A stretch of 64,000 bases of DNA from Amyloporia xantha (lineage: Eukaryota; Basidiomycota; Agaricomycetes; Polyporales; Adustoporiaceae): contig JAYKKR010000023.1 in NCBI GenBank assembly GCA_036971615.1, positions 124,001 to 188,000 of the forward strand, given 5' to 3'. The notes under the pieces are model-generated. The model was not told where the DNA came from. It did not search any database and worked only from the letters and a program-made list of their open reading frames with translations. This document shows positions 1 to 10,099 of the stretch, piece by piece; positions within the stretch are counted from its first letter, which is position 1, and the number at the start of each line of letters is the position of its first letter. The translations under genes and the position numbers were made by a program.

Positions 1-832
1 TTGGCCGAAATATCCACGTTAGACGCATCGATGTCTAGACATAGAAAATGAAGGTCGGGACAGTGCCTGAGGAGGTGGAGTAGACTGTGCAGGGGCAGGC
101 CAGTTGGTTGGGTCTCTCTGTACCTGTAACGGTAGAATGAAAGCGCTTGCAGATGTGGCCAAGCCAAGGCCATGGCCTTTATATTGTCATCTTCCAGTTG
201 CACGCCGTGCGTCACGTCAATGAAGACGGTGGTCAGATGACGAAAGACATACAATGGATCCAATATAGAAGGCATCAATGGCTCATTGATGAACCCCGCA
301 TCGACGTGGATGCTTTTTAGCAACTCGGGGGAGCATCGACCATGGACTGTTTGGAATAGATCGTTGAGATCCCATGGACCGGTCTTGGTCGCAGAGATAT
401 AGATTTCGATTAGGGATGGGAAAGCGTACACTTTGAGCAATGCGGCGGAATCCAATATCTCCACGCAGGTCAGAGAGAGGTGCGTTACAGCCATGAAGGA
501 CAAAAGGGGTAGGCTGCCAGAGAGTGGAGAGAGCGATTTATTGTTATCATAATCGCCGAAAGGAGCTAAGCTTGCTTCCAAATCCAACTTGGTCAATTGA
601 GTCAGAGCCGCCAACTCGATGAACGACGCGTGAGATAACGGATGTCCGGATGAATAGGAGAACGACTGTAGTTGGCGAAGATGGCCAAGCATCCCCGGAG
701 CCAGCAGGATACGTATATCCCCATAGGCGCCGTCAAGATCCAAACACAGATCTAATGTACGAAGCCCAGGAGTGAGTCGAGGTAGATATGCCAGTATTGA
801 CACAATTGACGTATGATATGTGTGCGCTGTTA

Positions 833-1527
833 GGGCCTGTTCGGCCACGAAGCGTGAGCTTAGCTTAGACGAAGCGCCCGCGCAAAAGCTTAGATACGGA
901 CATCGCCGAGACGTGCTGGCTGTCACGCTCACTTGCGCTCACCTGACTTTGCAGCTATAACCCCTGTTCTAGGGTTAGGTTACGACCTCCAGATCATTTG
1001 GCTGCTGTCTAAAAGTAGCAGTGTCTAAGTGGCCAACACCATATATCAGTAAAATCCAGCAATTTTATCATCTATATGGTCCTCCTCATATGGCCTTGAC
1101 ATCTTGTGTAAGGGAATTACACCCAACAAAAAATAATAGGTGTTTCGCACACTATCGAAGAGACCTCTCCGGCCGACGGCAACCTCCCGGCAGACCTGCC
1201 GGAGCCACAGCCAAGCCACAGTCAGCCACACCAGCCACCCGGCTCAGTGGCTGGACGGACCTCACGTGATGTAAACCGATGGAATTTGCTCCGAGAGCCT
1301 CGGGCTTACCACTTGTGCATCATATTTTGATGCCTTGGTTTCCTCTTTTGGTAGAATAAGACACAACAAGACCAAAAGGAATAATCATAAAATAAGCTCG
1401 TTTTGCTGATACTACGTGTGCCATCATAAAGGGTCACAGCCGGTCACATCTTGGCGATGTCTGTATCTAAGCTTTTGTGCGAGCACTTCGTCTAAGCTAA
1501 GCTCACGCTTCGTGGCCGAACAGGCCC
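833..1527. mobile_element. PIF/Harbinger-type MITE (695 bp) with TTA target duplication
   Basis: The ends are inverted repeats starting GGGCCTGTTCGGCCACGAAG, matching for about 60 bp or more with few mismatches. They are flanked by TTA at 830-832 and 1528-1530. A GGGCCTGTT-type terminus with a TTA duplication is the signature of PIF/Harbinger (Tourist-like) elements. No transposase is encoded; the interior holds only short meaningless frames, so it is non-autonomous. It sits in the LRR part of the F-box gene, and cutting it out with one TTA restores the reading frame. Confidence 0.9.
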
Positions 1528-2779
1528 TTAGCGATATGTGCGTCACTTTGGGACCTAGAAGTGCAAATATGAACTCAAATGGCATTGATGGAGACTGCTC
1601 AAGCTGAGACAATTTGAGCCTTCGGAGATTCGGCAGGATGGATAAGGACAATCGGAATACGCTGAGAGTTTTGTAAACATCGCCTGACACTGCAGTGCAT
1701 CCCAGAGAATTGAATGATCGCCGATGGAAGTACAAGATTCGGATGCGAGATGCATAGAATTGGAATCTGTCCCAGTCGCTCAGAAGGATAGTCCTCTTGA
1801 AGGTCTATTGGTATGAGGGTAAGAGACTGCACTCGGGATATGAGCTCTAAGAAGAACCGTCACCAAGCATGTTTTCGCCCAGTCTTCCAGATCAGACCTG
1901 TCGCTTTGCACAATCGTTTCCTCCTGCCACAAGTCCCTAGGCATGCACTTCACCAGATTTGCTAAGCCTTCCTGACGCTCCCAAAGTGCGTCGAGCGCGG
2001 ATTCGTGGAAATTCCCAGACGTCCTTGCCAATGCACATCAGGAAAAAACATTTTGTGACATAGCACCGTGCCAGTGGTATGTTGTGCACATAGCATCCAT
2101 AGCCCTGTGTGGCAGCTACAGCGCGCTATGTGGCCGACTATAGCACTGGCATACAGCTACACCATGCTGTGTAGTCTGTACACCTTCATATATAGGTGTA
2201 TATACTGTGGTTAGTTGAGTTCATGAATGAAATGTGTTTTTCACTATCATTGTTATAATTACCTCTTCAGGCTCGGAGTCCGATTCTATGATTCAGTGTT
2301 AGAACTTTTTTCGATTGAGGAGGTTCGCGCTTACAACCTGAGGGTAGTGGATGTGGCGACCTATCAATCATATCACCTGACTCGGGCCCCACCGGGATTT
2401 CACTTCCGATTTGGGATCGGAACGGCCCCTGCAAAACTTATGTAGGTGAACAAGTCCCTGCTCAACGTCGACCCCGACGCTTCAACATCCACGCACTGTC
2501 TGTGTTGTTCGACCACAAGGTGTCAACTTTTTTCACATTGTTTCTCCCACATTGGCTCAGTATTGGCTGGCTCTGTCTCTCAGCGAACCCTGAATCGGCC
2601 CACAACCGCCCCTCCACGAGCCACATCACTCGCGCACACTGTCACCTCCTACAACTTATTTACAAGCTGCAGTTTGTGCTGCGCATCTCACCCACGTCCT
2701 CCATGCTCCAGTTTTATGTCACCAGCATTATTTGTTGGCCCTTCTTTGGGCTGACCAACCGGCCCCGCTTTCTGTGTTC

Positions 2780-3717
2780 GACGACCCACTGCTGTCTCAC
2801 AAGCAGCCGGTATCTGACTGTGAAGACATGCGTCCGGCGCTGTCTCCGTCGACCATCAGATCGGGTAGAGCAACGTCAATGCGCTCTGCACCAGCCCCGG
2901 CGCGCCGGTTGGGACAGCTTCAAGCCTCGCGCGCTGTTAAGGTTGGCCCAAAGGTATGTCGTCCAATCTCAGTTCACGCAGTCTCTCGACGGCGCCAACT
3001 GCCATCCGTGCTTGCGATCTCCGTCCATTTCTTTGCCCACAGCCGAACTTTCTGCTGGCAACGGCCCGTTGTGCGTGCTCGGCACGGCGAGGACAGTGGC
3101 CCTCTATGGTCAGTGCCTGACGTGTCAAGAATGAACGGGACAAAATCCTACGTCAGTACTCAAGTTCTGAGTCGAGAACCTCCGGATCGCGATTCCGTTG
3201 CCTCGTGATCCAAACAAACTCATCCATAGTGCCTCCACCCTCTGTGCTCAACGGTCCACTGATGTCTCCTCAGCAGCCGAGATCGGACGTGCAGAGATGT
3301 GCGTCATGCGCTGTCCCTGTCGAGCGTCACAACGGCGGGAGGATGCGCGTGGGTCCAACATCAGCCCGGTATGGATTTGTCCCGCGCCAACGAGGCCAAC
3401 TTCGAATTGTCCGGATGCGGACACCCGTAGAATAAACGGAAGGGCGAGGTCACTTAGAGGTACGCTCATCCGTCCTCTCTTCATCCACCGTCCCGACTGG
3501 CCGTCCGTTCTTGCCCCACCACCCACTCCTCTGCCCACAGCCGGACGTGTCCAGACATGCGCGTTTGAAGCGGCGGCTGTTGCCGCTCATCGTGCGTGTT
3601 CGTCAGGTGGGGATTGTGGCTGCGGCAGTGTCGACGGACGGTGAAGGGCCGAGCGTCAGTACAGAGGTTCTGTGTCGAGAACCTCGGTGTCGCCATCGTG
3701 TTGCCTGGCGATCCAAG
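2780..3717. repeat. Diverged tandem duplication, about 0.48-0.5 kb per copy
   Basis: Two related blocks lie head to tail inside the TIR element. Matching landmarks include CCACTG(C/A)TGTCTC near 2788 and 3257, TTTGCCCACAGCCG near 3035 and 3530, and the GTCGAGAACCTC segment near 3170 and 3675 that ends in GCGATCCAA or TGATCCAA. The offset is 470-505 bp, so the copies differ by indels. No coding role can be seen; the frames through it look random. Confidence 0.65.
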
Positions 3718-3979
3718 TAATCGCAGACACAGCACCCTCCCTCTGGCAGGCGTACATCTTGAACAGGTTGCCTCCAGGGCAATAGTTCATCGCGAGATAG
3801 TACTAGAAATACCCGTCCTCGAATGTGTCATGCACCGCCTACTGGCCTGCGGAGTGCACTCAGACTCAGGTGAGTAATTGTGTATCAGATCATTTCATTA
3901 TGGCTATCCACTATCTTACAGCTGCGCGAGTGGTGTTCTGGTCCCGGTGAGGGATATTTTCAATAGAGGGGACAATTAG

Positions 3980-4430
3980 TGTTGGAGCACAGCAATCCAT
4001 GCAGCGTCCGGCCCCGGCTGCATTACTATACCCGTATGTTATTCATTATCTCGCGCGCCGCGCCGTACTGCGCGACGCGCTGTTCCGCTCATTCTCCCGC
4101 CGTACCTATCGTGTGCCTTCGTACCTTCACTACCATATCCGGGCGTAGATAGCCCTATCCGTACCTAGTTCGTTTGCCCACTTATACTGAGCCTCTCGCT
4201 CCATCGCCCTCAGTCTTGCTCTTCTACTCGAGCGTGTACTGAGGGTGAGTTCGCCGTTCGTTACTTGTAGCATACCATAGCTCACCTTGACTCCCGTAGC
4301 CGTCGTCTTGTGCTGGTTAGGTATGCATATATATATAGTCTTGCTCTTCTACTCGAGCGTGTACTGAGGCCGTCGTCTTGTGCTGGTTAGCTCGACGACG
4401 ACACGCTCTCGCGCCCCTGTTGTTGCTATA
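3980..4430 (+). repeat. 5' LTR of the copia element
   Basis: 451 bp, same sequence as 9218-9668. Inside it, the block around AGTCTTGCTCTTCTACTCGA (near 4210 and 4337) and the block CCGTCGTCTTGTGCTGGTTA (near 4301 and 4369) each occur twice, so the U3/R region has a partial internal duplication. A TATATATATA stretch at about 4328 lies between the copies and may be the TATA box, which is inference. Confidence 0.95.
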
Positions 4431-4446
4431 GGTTATGAGCCCCAAG
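4431..4446 (+). other. Candidate primer-binding site of the copia element
   Basis: The sequence GGTTATGAGCCC starts directly at the inner edge of the 5' LTR, the usual place for the tRNA-complementary primer site. The matching tRNA was not identified. Confidence 0.5.
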
Positions 4447-4536
4447 CTCTAGCCGAGAAGACTCAACTCACCTAGTGCCCACTTCCACGCACACCGCCCG
4501 TTCTCCGTTTTTTCGACGTAGCCCATCGCCGTTGCT

Positions 4537-7500
4537 ATGTCGACCTCGTTGACGGATTTCAATTCTGCTGTCGACAAGCTTGAGTCAACGGGCAAGAATT
4601 GGCTTACCTTCCACCAACGCCTCCAGATCGCCGTGCGCCAGAAGAAGGTCTGGAAACACTTTGATGGGACGTCGCCTTGCCCGACGCCCGCTGATCCGGA
4701 CGCCGTCACAGCCGCCGAGCAGACTACAATCGACGCTTGGCAGGAGAAGGAGGATTTAGCTATGTATCTGCTGACACAGAAGCTGCCCGACGTTACCTTT
4801 ACAAAACACCGGCGCAAGGGCACTGTTGCGGCCATCTGGTCAGCCATCACACAGGAGTTCTTGCAGAAGTCGATGCTCCTTCGCGCCAACCTCCGTACGC
4901 AGTTTTTGAACATGCGCAGCACGCCCGGCGCGAACCTTCACACGGAGCTCGATCGTCTCCGCATGCGCTATGAGGAGTTACGATCCCTGGACATTGACAT
5001 TAGCGACGCTGAATATACCTCCCTCATTATTTACTTCTTGCCTGAGGAGCTGGGCAGTTTCGTTTCGCACATCTCCGCCGCTGCGAAAGTCACTCGCCGT
5101 TTCCAGAACATCGCCATTGCTCCCCTCCTGACTGGTCCTCCGGATGACACACCCGTTCTCGATGCTGACGCGTTAATCGACATCGCGCTTGAGGAGTGGG
5201 ACCGCCGGCAGACTGTGAAAGCTCGGACTGGGAAGGGGAAGGAGGCAAAGGATGCGGGTGTGGCTGCGAGTGTTGTCTCATCCGAAAAGCCGAAGGCGAA
5301 GGGCCATCGTGGTCCACAGAAGCCTGTAGGAGTTTGCTGGAACTGCGGTGGCAAGGGCCATCGTCAGGACAAGTGCCCTAGCCCAAAGCAGGATGGCTCG
5401 AAGGGCGGCACAACCGCCGATAGCAAGTCGGACTCGTCCAAGTCGAACACCTCCAAGCCGAATGCTGCGAGTGCTAACGTGACACAGTCGACAGCTGCCA
5501 CCGCTACGCTCGGCACGCTCACTGGTGCATGGTCTGTGTTTGCTGTGGACAACAGCGAGCACGCTTGCTGCTCCGAGCCATCGGACTCGGAAGACTCCCT
5601 GTTGGATCTTTTCGAGGAGGACGCGCGCTCGGACTGCACGGGACTCACTGAGATGTCCACTGACTCTGTGCCATCACTCCAGACCATACCCGACTCCAGC
5701 GACTCAGGCTCTTCACTGGGCTCGACCGAGGCTGCGTCGTTGAATGTTTATATGGACGACGCCCCAGCTCCTGAGCCTGTACCCGTCACAACTCGCCTCG
5801 ATGCTATCCCGGCGTGGTTGGACGACGTGCAGGTGACGGCTGATGATCCGGGTATTGTGACGCTGGGAATGTGGTACCAGGCCATGGATGAGGAGTTAGC
5901 TACGCTGCGAGAGACCGACGAACCTGATGTGTATGATACATCCACTCCTGCTACTGCCGCAGCTGTTGCTGCAGTCCGATCAACTCCTGTTGACGTTTAC
6001 GATTCTGGCGCGACACATCACATGTCCCCATATCGCAATAACTTCCTCACCTTCACTGACACACCGCCGAAGTCGTTGAAAGCCGCAAACCAACAACCGT
6101 TTCAAGCAACGGGTACCGGTGATATGATCATATCTGTACCAAACGGGTCAGCTCCTGCCTCGCAGATCCGTTTGACAAAGGTGCTATACACACCTGCGCT
6201 GGGTTTCACGCTCATCTCTATCGGCCGCATTGATGATGCTGGTTTCACATCAACGTTCACCGGCGGCAAGCTTACCATCGCTGACAAGGACGGGAAAGTC
6301 ATTGGGACCGTTCCCAAGTCTGAAGGCCTGTATCTTGTCTCGCATGCCAATGAGTGCATGGAGGGGTCAGCCAATGCTACTCAACAGGTTGAGAAGCTCA
6401 CCGTCATGGAGCTCCATCGCCGCCTTGGGCATATCGCGCCACGAGCCATACGCGAGCTCGTTACGGGCGGACGCATCACGGGTGTTACCTTGGTGCCGTC
6501 TGACGAGCCCGAGGTTTGCGAAGTGTGCATCCGCGCCAAGTCGACGCGAAAGCCTGTTCCGGAAGTGCGCCAGGGGGAGCGTGCGGAGGAAATGGGCGAG
6601 GAGATCCATTCCGACCTCTGGGGTGCTGCGCGCATTGTTACGCTGGGCGCGCGGAAGTATTACATCAGCTTCACCGACGATAAGACCCGGTTCTCTGCAC
6701 TTTACCTTTTGCGACTGAAAAGCGAGGCCTTTGAAGCGTTCAAGGCATTTGAGGCGTGGCTTGAGAATCACCATGACAGGCGGATCAAGTACCTGAACAC
6801 TGATCGTGGTGGTGAGTACCTAAGTGACGAGTTCAAGGCCCACCTCGAAGCTCGCGGCATTGTGGCGAAGCTTTCCGTGCATGACACGCATGAGGAAGCT
6901 GGTGTCGCGGAGCGCCTGAACCGTACCTTGATGGAGAAGACGCGCGCCCTGCTCCTTCAGTCTGGGCTGCCGAAATACCTGTGGGGTGAGGCAGTGCTGC
7001 ACGCAACGTGGTTGAAGAACCGTACCTCGACGAAGGCACTCGACGGGATGACCCCTTTCGAGGCTGTGACTGGGCGGGCCCCTGGACTTGCTGGTCTGCC
7101 GGTCTGGGGTGCGAAAATCTGGGTCCATGATACATCGACTGGGAAGATCGGCGTGCGTGCAAAAGAAGCTCGCTGGGTCGGTTTCGACTCGCAGAGCAAG
7201 GGCCATCGTGTGTATTGGCCGGAGGGGAGACGGGTCACCGTCGAGCGTAATGTTCATTTCAGCGTGGACGAGCCGACCGTTGTCTACGAAGACGATGGAG
7301 TCGAGCTTGAGGGGGAGGGAGTGCTGGGCAATGACAAGCTTGAGTCCACTGCAGACAACTCTGAACCTGAGACTGAAGACATACCTGAGGAGCCATCTAC
7401 CCCACCTGGTCCTCCGAAACTCGAGATTCTGCAGCCACCACCAACGCCGCGCCCGGTCCGTATTCGCAAGCCAACGCAGAAGGTTGCCGACATGCTTGCC

Positions 7501-9210
7501 GGTAGGAGTGCGGACAAGCGCATACCGCGAGGGGTGCCTGTCCCAACGGAGGACACTCCGAAGGATAGGGAAGGTACCGCTGACCTCGTTGAGGAGATCT
7601 CGGGTGTCGCAATGGCTGCGCGCATAGCAGATGCAGAGGGTCTGGATCCGCGCTCGATACAGGAGGCGCAGCGTCGTCCTGAGTGGCCGCGTTGGCAGGA
7701 GGCGATTCTTGAGGAGGTGCGTGCGCTCGAGGCACATGGTACGTGGCGTCTTGAACAGCCCCCGCCTGGTGCGAATATTGTCAGCTGTAGATGGGTGTTC
7801 CATGCAAAGAAGGATGCCGCTGGGAACGTTTACCGCTACCGCGCTCGCCTCGTCGCACGAGGTTTCTCACAGGTGCCAGGTGTTGACTTCTTTGACACCT
7901 ATGCCCCTGTTGCAAAGATGGCGTCAATTCGAACACTCCTTGCCTTCGCTGCGCGCCACGATTTCGAGGTGCACCAGGTAGATGTAAAGAGTGCTTACCT
8001 ACATGGAGACTTTGAAGAAAACGAAGTTATCTACATGTCCTTGCCACCAGGTGTTGAACTCACCAAGGAGAAAGGGCTGGTGCTTCGGCTATTGCGTCCG
8101 TTGTATGGTCTCCGGCAAAGCGCACGACACTGGCACAAGAAGCTCCTCCGCACGCTGCAGAGTCGCCTCCACATGTCACAATGTGACGTCGACCAGGCCG
8201 TTTTCTATCGCGTCGAGAAGGATTCTCTGATTGCGATGGGCGTGCATGTCGATGATCTGACCATTGTGACGTCTGGGGATCCTCTTATGGCCGAGGTGAA
8301 GGCGAGCCTGCGCAAGGACTTCGAGATCACAGATGAGGGACCAATCCATTGGATCCTCGGGTTTGCTGTCGAGCGAAACCGCGAAGTGGGCACACTATCG
8401 CTATCCCAGGTATCGTACATCGAGTCGATTGTACGACGTTTCAACCTGGAGGATGCGAAGCCAGTGACGACGCCAATGGAGCCGTCAGTTCACCTGTCAA
8501 CCGCGCAGTCACCGCAGACGACTGCTGAAGCCGCAGAAATGCGCGATGTACCGTACCGCGAGGCTGTCGGTTCACTGATGTATGCCTCTCTGGGAACGCG
8601 TCCAGACATCACCTATGCTGTGTCCGTCTTGTCTAGGTTCTCGGAGAATCCTGGTCGTGCACATTGGGATGCTGTGAAACGTGTTTTCCGTTATCTCGCA
8701 GGAACGAAGAACTTGAAGCTCACCTATGGCGCAGAGCAATTCGACTTAGTGGGCTATTCCGATGCGGATGGCTCGATGCATGAGGATCGCAAAGCTATCT
8801 CAGGGTATGCTTTTCTTATCGACGGCGGCGCGGTTTCCTGGGCCTCGAAGCGTCAGGAGATCATTTCGTTGTCAACCACTGAATCGGAGTATATTGCTAT
8901 TGTCCATGCTTCGAAGGAAGCACTCTGGTTGCGCTCACTCATCGGTCAAGTTTTCGCACCTTTCACAGAGCCAATACCACTCAAGTCCGATAATCAATCT
9001 GCCATTTCGCTCACACAAGACCATCAGTATCATGCACGCACCAAACACATCGATATTCGCTTTCACTTCATTCGCTGGGTCGTGCAAGACAAGAAGATTA
9101 AACTTATTTACTGTCCTACTAATGACATGGTCGCCGACGTGCTCACGAAGGCACTCTCCAGCCCGAAGGTCAAGCATTTCGCGAACGCGCTCGGACTCTT
9201 GCAGGATTGA
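4537..9210 (+). CDS. Ty1/copia Gag-Pol polyprotein (1557 aa)
   Basis: A single open frame supplying the whole replication machinery of the retrotransposon. Domains in order: a Gag region of UBN2 type (about residues 20-220); a CCHC zinc knuckle CWNCGGKGHRQDKC (about 267-280); an acidic linker; an aspartic protease with DSGATHHM (about 488); a GAG-pre-integrase HRRLGH motif (about 626); an integrase core with catalytic acidic residues in HSDLWG, NTDRGGEY and the E of EEAGVAERLN; reverse transcriptase with LVARGFSQ and the HVDDL form of the YVDD box (about 1238); and RNase H with YSDADG, TESEY and DNQSAI. Integrase before RT defines Ty1/copia. No stop or frameshift is present, and the length is normal for fungal copia elements. 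The stop lies 7 bp before the 3' LTR. Confidence 0.97.
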   Translation: MSTSLTDFNSAVDKLESTGKNWLTFHQRLQIAVRQKKVWKHFDGTSPCPTPADPDAVTAAEQTTIDAWQEKEDLAMYLLTQKLPDVTFTKHRRKGTVAAIWSAITQEFLQKSMLLRANLRTQFLNMRSTPGANLHTELDRLRMRYEELRSLDIDISDAEYTSLIIYFLPEELGSFVSHISAAAKVTRRFQNIAIAPLLTGPPDDTPVLDADALIDIALEEWDRRQTVKARTGKGKEAKDAGVAASVVSSEKPKAKGHRGPQKPVGVCWNCGGKGHRQDKCPSPKQDGSKGGTTADSKSDSSKSNTSKPNAASANVTQSTAATATLGTLTGAWSVFAVDNSEHACCSEPSDSEDSLLDLFEEDARSDCTGLTEMSTDSVPSLQTIPDSSDSGSSLGSTEAASLNVYMDDAPAPEPVPVTTRLDAIPAWLDDVQVTADDPGIVTLGMWYQAMDEELATLRETDEPDVYDTSTPATAAAVAAVRSTPVDVYDSGATHHMSPYRNNFLTFTDTPPKSLKAANQQPFQATGTGDMIISVPNGSAPASQIRLTKVLYTPALGFTLISIGRIDDAGFTSTFTGGKLTIADKDGKVIGTVPKSEGLYLVSHANECMEGSANATQQVEKLTVMELHRRLGHIAPRAIRELVTGGRITGVTLVPSDEPEVCEVCIRAKSTRKPVPEVRQGERAEEMGEEIHSDLWGAARIVTLGARKYYISFTDDKTRFSALYLLRLKSEAFEAFKAFEAWLENHHDRRIKYLNTDRGGEYLSDEFKAHLEARGIVAKLSVHDTHEEAGVAERLNRTLMEKTRALLLQSGLPKYLWGEAVLHATWLKNRTSTKALDGMTPFEAVTGRAPGLAGLPVWGAKIWVHDTSTGKIGVRAKEARWVGFDSQSKGHRVYWPEGRRVTVERNVHFSVDEPTVVYEDDGVELEGEGVLGNDKLESTADNSEPETEDIPEEPSTPPGPPKLEILQPPPTPRPVRIRKPTQKVADMLAGRSADKRIPRGVPVPTEDTPKDREGTADLVEEISGVAMAARIADAEGLDPRSIQEAQRRPEWPRWQEAILEEVRALEAHGTWRLEQPPPGANIVSCRWVFHAKKDAAGNVYRYRARLVARGFSQVPGVDFFDTYAPVAKMASIRTLLAFAARHDFEVHQVDVKSAYLHGDFEENEVIYMSLPPGVELTKEKGLVLRLLRPLYGLRQSARHWHKKLLRTLQSRLHMSQCDVDQAVFYRVEKDSLIAMGVHVDDLTIVTSGDPLMAEVKASLRKDFEITDEGPIHWILGFAVERNREVGTLSLSQVSYIESIVRRFNLEDAKPVTTPMEPSVHLSTAQSPQTTAEAAEMRDVPYREAVGSLMYASLGTRPDITYAVSVLSRFSENPGRAHWDAVKRVFRYLAGTKNLKLTYGAEQFDLVGYSDADGSMHEDRKAISGYAFLIDGGAVSWASKRQEIISLSTTESEYIAIVHASKEALWLRSLIGQVFAPFTEPIPLKSDNQSAISLTQDHQYHARTKHIDIRFHFIRWVVQDKKIKLIYCPTNDMVADVLTKALSSPKVKHFANALGLLQD

Positions 9211-9217
9211 GGGGGAG
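9208..9217 (+). other. Polypurine tract
   Basis: The purine run TGAGGGGGAG ends directly against the TG of the 3' LTR, which is the position of the plus-strand primer in LTR elements. It overlaps the stop codon of the polyprotein. Confidence 0.75.
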
Positions 9218-9668
9218 TGTTGGAGCACAGCAATCCATGCAGCGTCCGGCCCCGGCTGCATTACTATACCCGTATGTTATTCATTATCTCGCGCGCCGCG
9301 CCGTACTGCGCGACGCGCTGTTCCGCTCATTCTCCCGCCGTACCTATCGTGTGCCTTCGTACCTTCACTACCATATCCGGGCGTAGATAGCCCTATCCGT
9401 ACCTAGTTCGTTTGCCCACTTATACTGAGCCTCTCGCTCCATCGCCCTCAGTCTTGCTCTTCTACTCGAGCGTGTACTGAGGGTGAGTTCGCCGTTCGTT
9501 ACTTGTAGCATACCATAGCTCACCTTGACTCCCGTAGCCGTCGTCTTGTGCTGGTTAGGTATGCATATATATATAGTCTTGCTCTTCTACTCGAGCGTGT
9601 ACTGAGGCCGTCGTCTTGTGCTGGTTAGCTCGACGACGACACGCTCTCGCGCCCCTGTTGTTGCTATA
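9218..9668 (+). repeat. 3' LTR of the copia element
   Basis: 451 bp, identical by eye to 3980-4430, followed by the ATTAG target duplication at 9669-9673. Confidence 0.95.
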
Positions 9669-10099
9669 ATTAGGGTGGAATTTGCTAGTCATTTGGGATC
9701 AGTAAGAATTAGTAGCTGTACTTATGAAAGCTTGATTATTATACAGTGCAAACCGTGCATAGTTATGAGTCCTATGAGTGAAAATTTCCATATAATTGTG
9801 AACTATGCAATGCTATGTGTCTGATCTATAGGCCTATCAGTGTCTAAGGAACGATACATAACGTGCTTTGATCGGCTACATGATGCTACAGAGCGGTCGC
9901 ATGTGGCTATGGTACCTACATAAAGGGTAACCTTCCGATACGGCTACCAGTGCTACGTAGGCTATCTGGTGATACTTAGCTAAGCATTTTTTTCCTGATG
10001 CAGCGAGAGTGGGGAAGTCTGCCTGACCTACGATCAGCCAAATGATTTCTACGATGGATAAAACGTGGTGCATAATCGAGAGGCTCGTAGACAGGAATG

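Larger units (their letters stand above)
3980..9668 (+). mobile_element. Full-length Ty1/copia LTR retrotransposon
   Basis: A complete element: two 451-bp LTRs that look identical by eye, one uninterrupted gag-pol frame, and a 5-bp target duplication ATTAG at 3975-3979 and 9669-9673. The LTRs begin TGTTGG and end CTATA. A primer-binding-type segment follows the left LTR and a G-rich polypurine tract precedes the right one. Identical LTRs plus an intact polyprotein mean a recent insertion and a possibly active copy. It landed inside the older 2036-10000 element, which gives the order of events. Confidence 0.97.
2036..10000. mobile_element. Non-autonomous TIR DNA transposon, interrupted by a copia element
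   Basis: Both ends carry the inverted repeat CATCAGGAAAAAA. The flanks are CA at 2034-2035 and 10001-10002, giving a 2-bp duplication (TGCA is an alternative reading). Removing the element restores the F-box coding frame exactly. The subterminal 150-200 bp at each end are full of short GCTAC/TAGC/CCAGTG-type motifs in both orientations, as in CACTA/EnSpm-like elements whose transposase binds many subterminal sites. Without the 5.7-kb copia insert the element would be about 2.3 kb. I see no transposase in it, only a diverged tandem duplication. Superfamily is inference; the boundaries are well supported. Confidence 0.75.
1..10073 (-). pseudogene. F-box/LRR protein gene split by transposons, 3' end beyond the left edge
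   Basis: F-box proteins recruit substrates to SCF ubiquitin ligases. I reassemble this host gene from three pieces read right to left: 10073-10001 (ATG and the front of the F-box, ending in PTLAA), 2035-1528 and 829-1. Removing the inserts and one copy of each target duplication joins LAA to LARTSG at 2031, and THISL to TAHTYH at 1530/829, both in frame. The second piece has the usual basidiomycete F-box stretch (ALDALWERQ, then KCMPRDLW). The third is leucine-rich with LRR-like spacing (LRTLDLCLDL, LTKLDLEA) and stays open to the edge of the window. Frame changes near 1850 and 1700 are either short introns or extra decay. With about 8.7 kb of inserts it cannot make a normal product. The F-box/LRR identity is from family resemblance; the in-frame joins are seen directly. 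Confidence 0.8.

Noticed and set aside
6820..7803. Minus-strand frame of 327 codons inside the copia element
   Set aside because: Antisense shadow of the integrase-RT region of the polyprotein.
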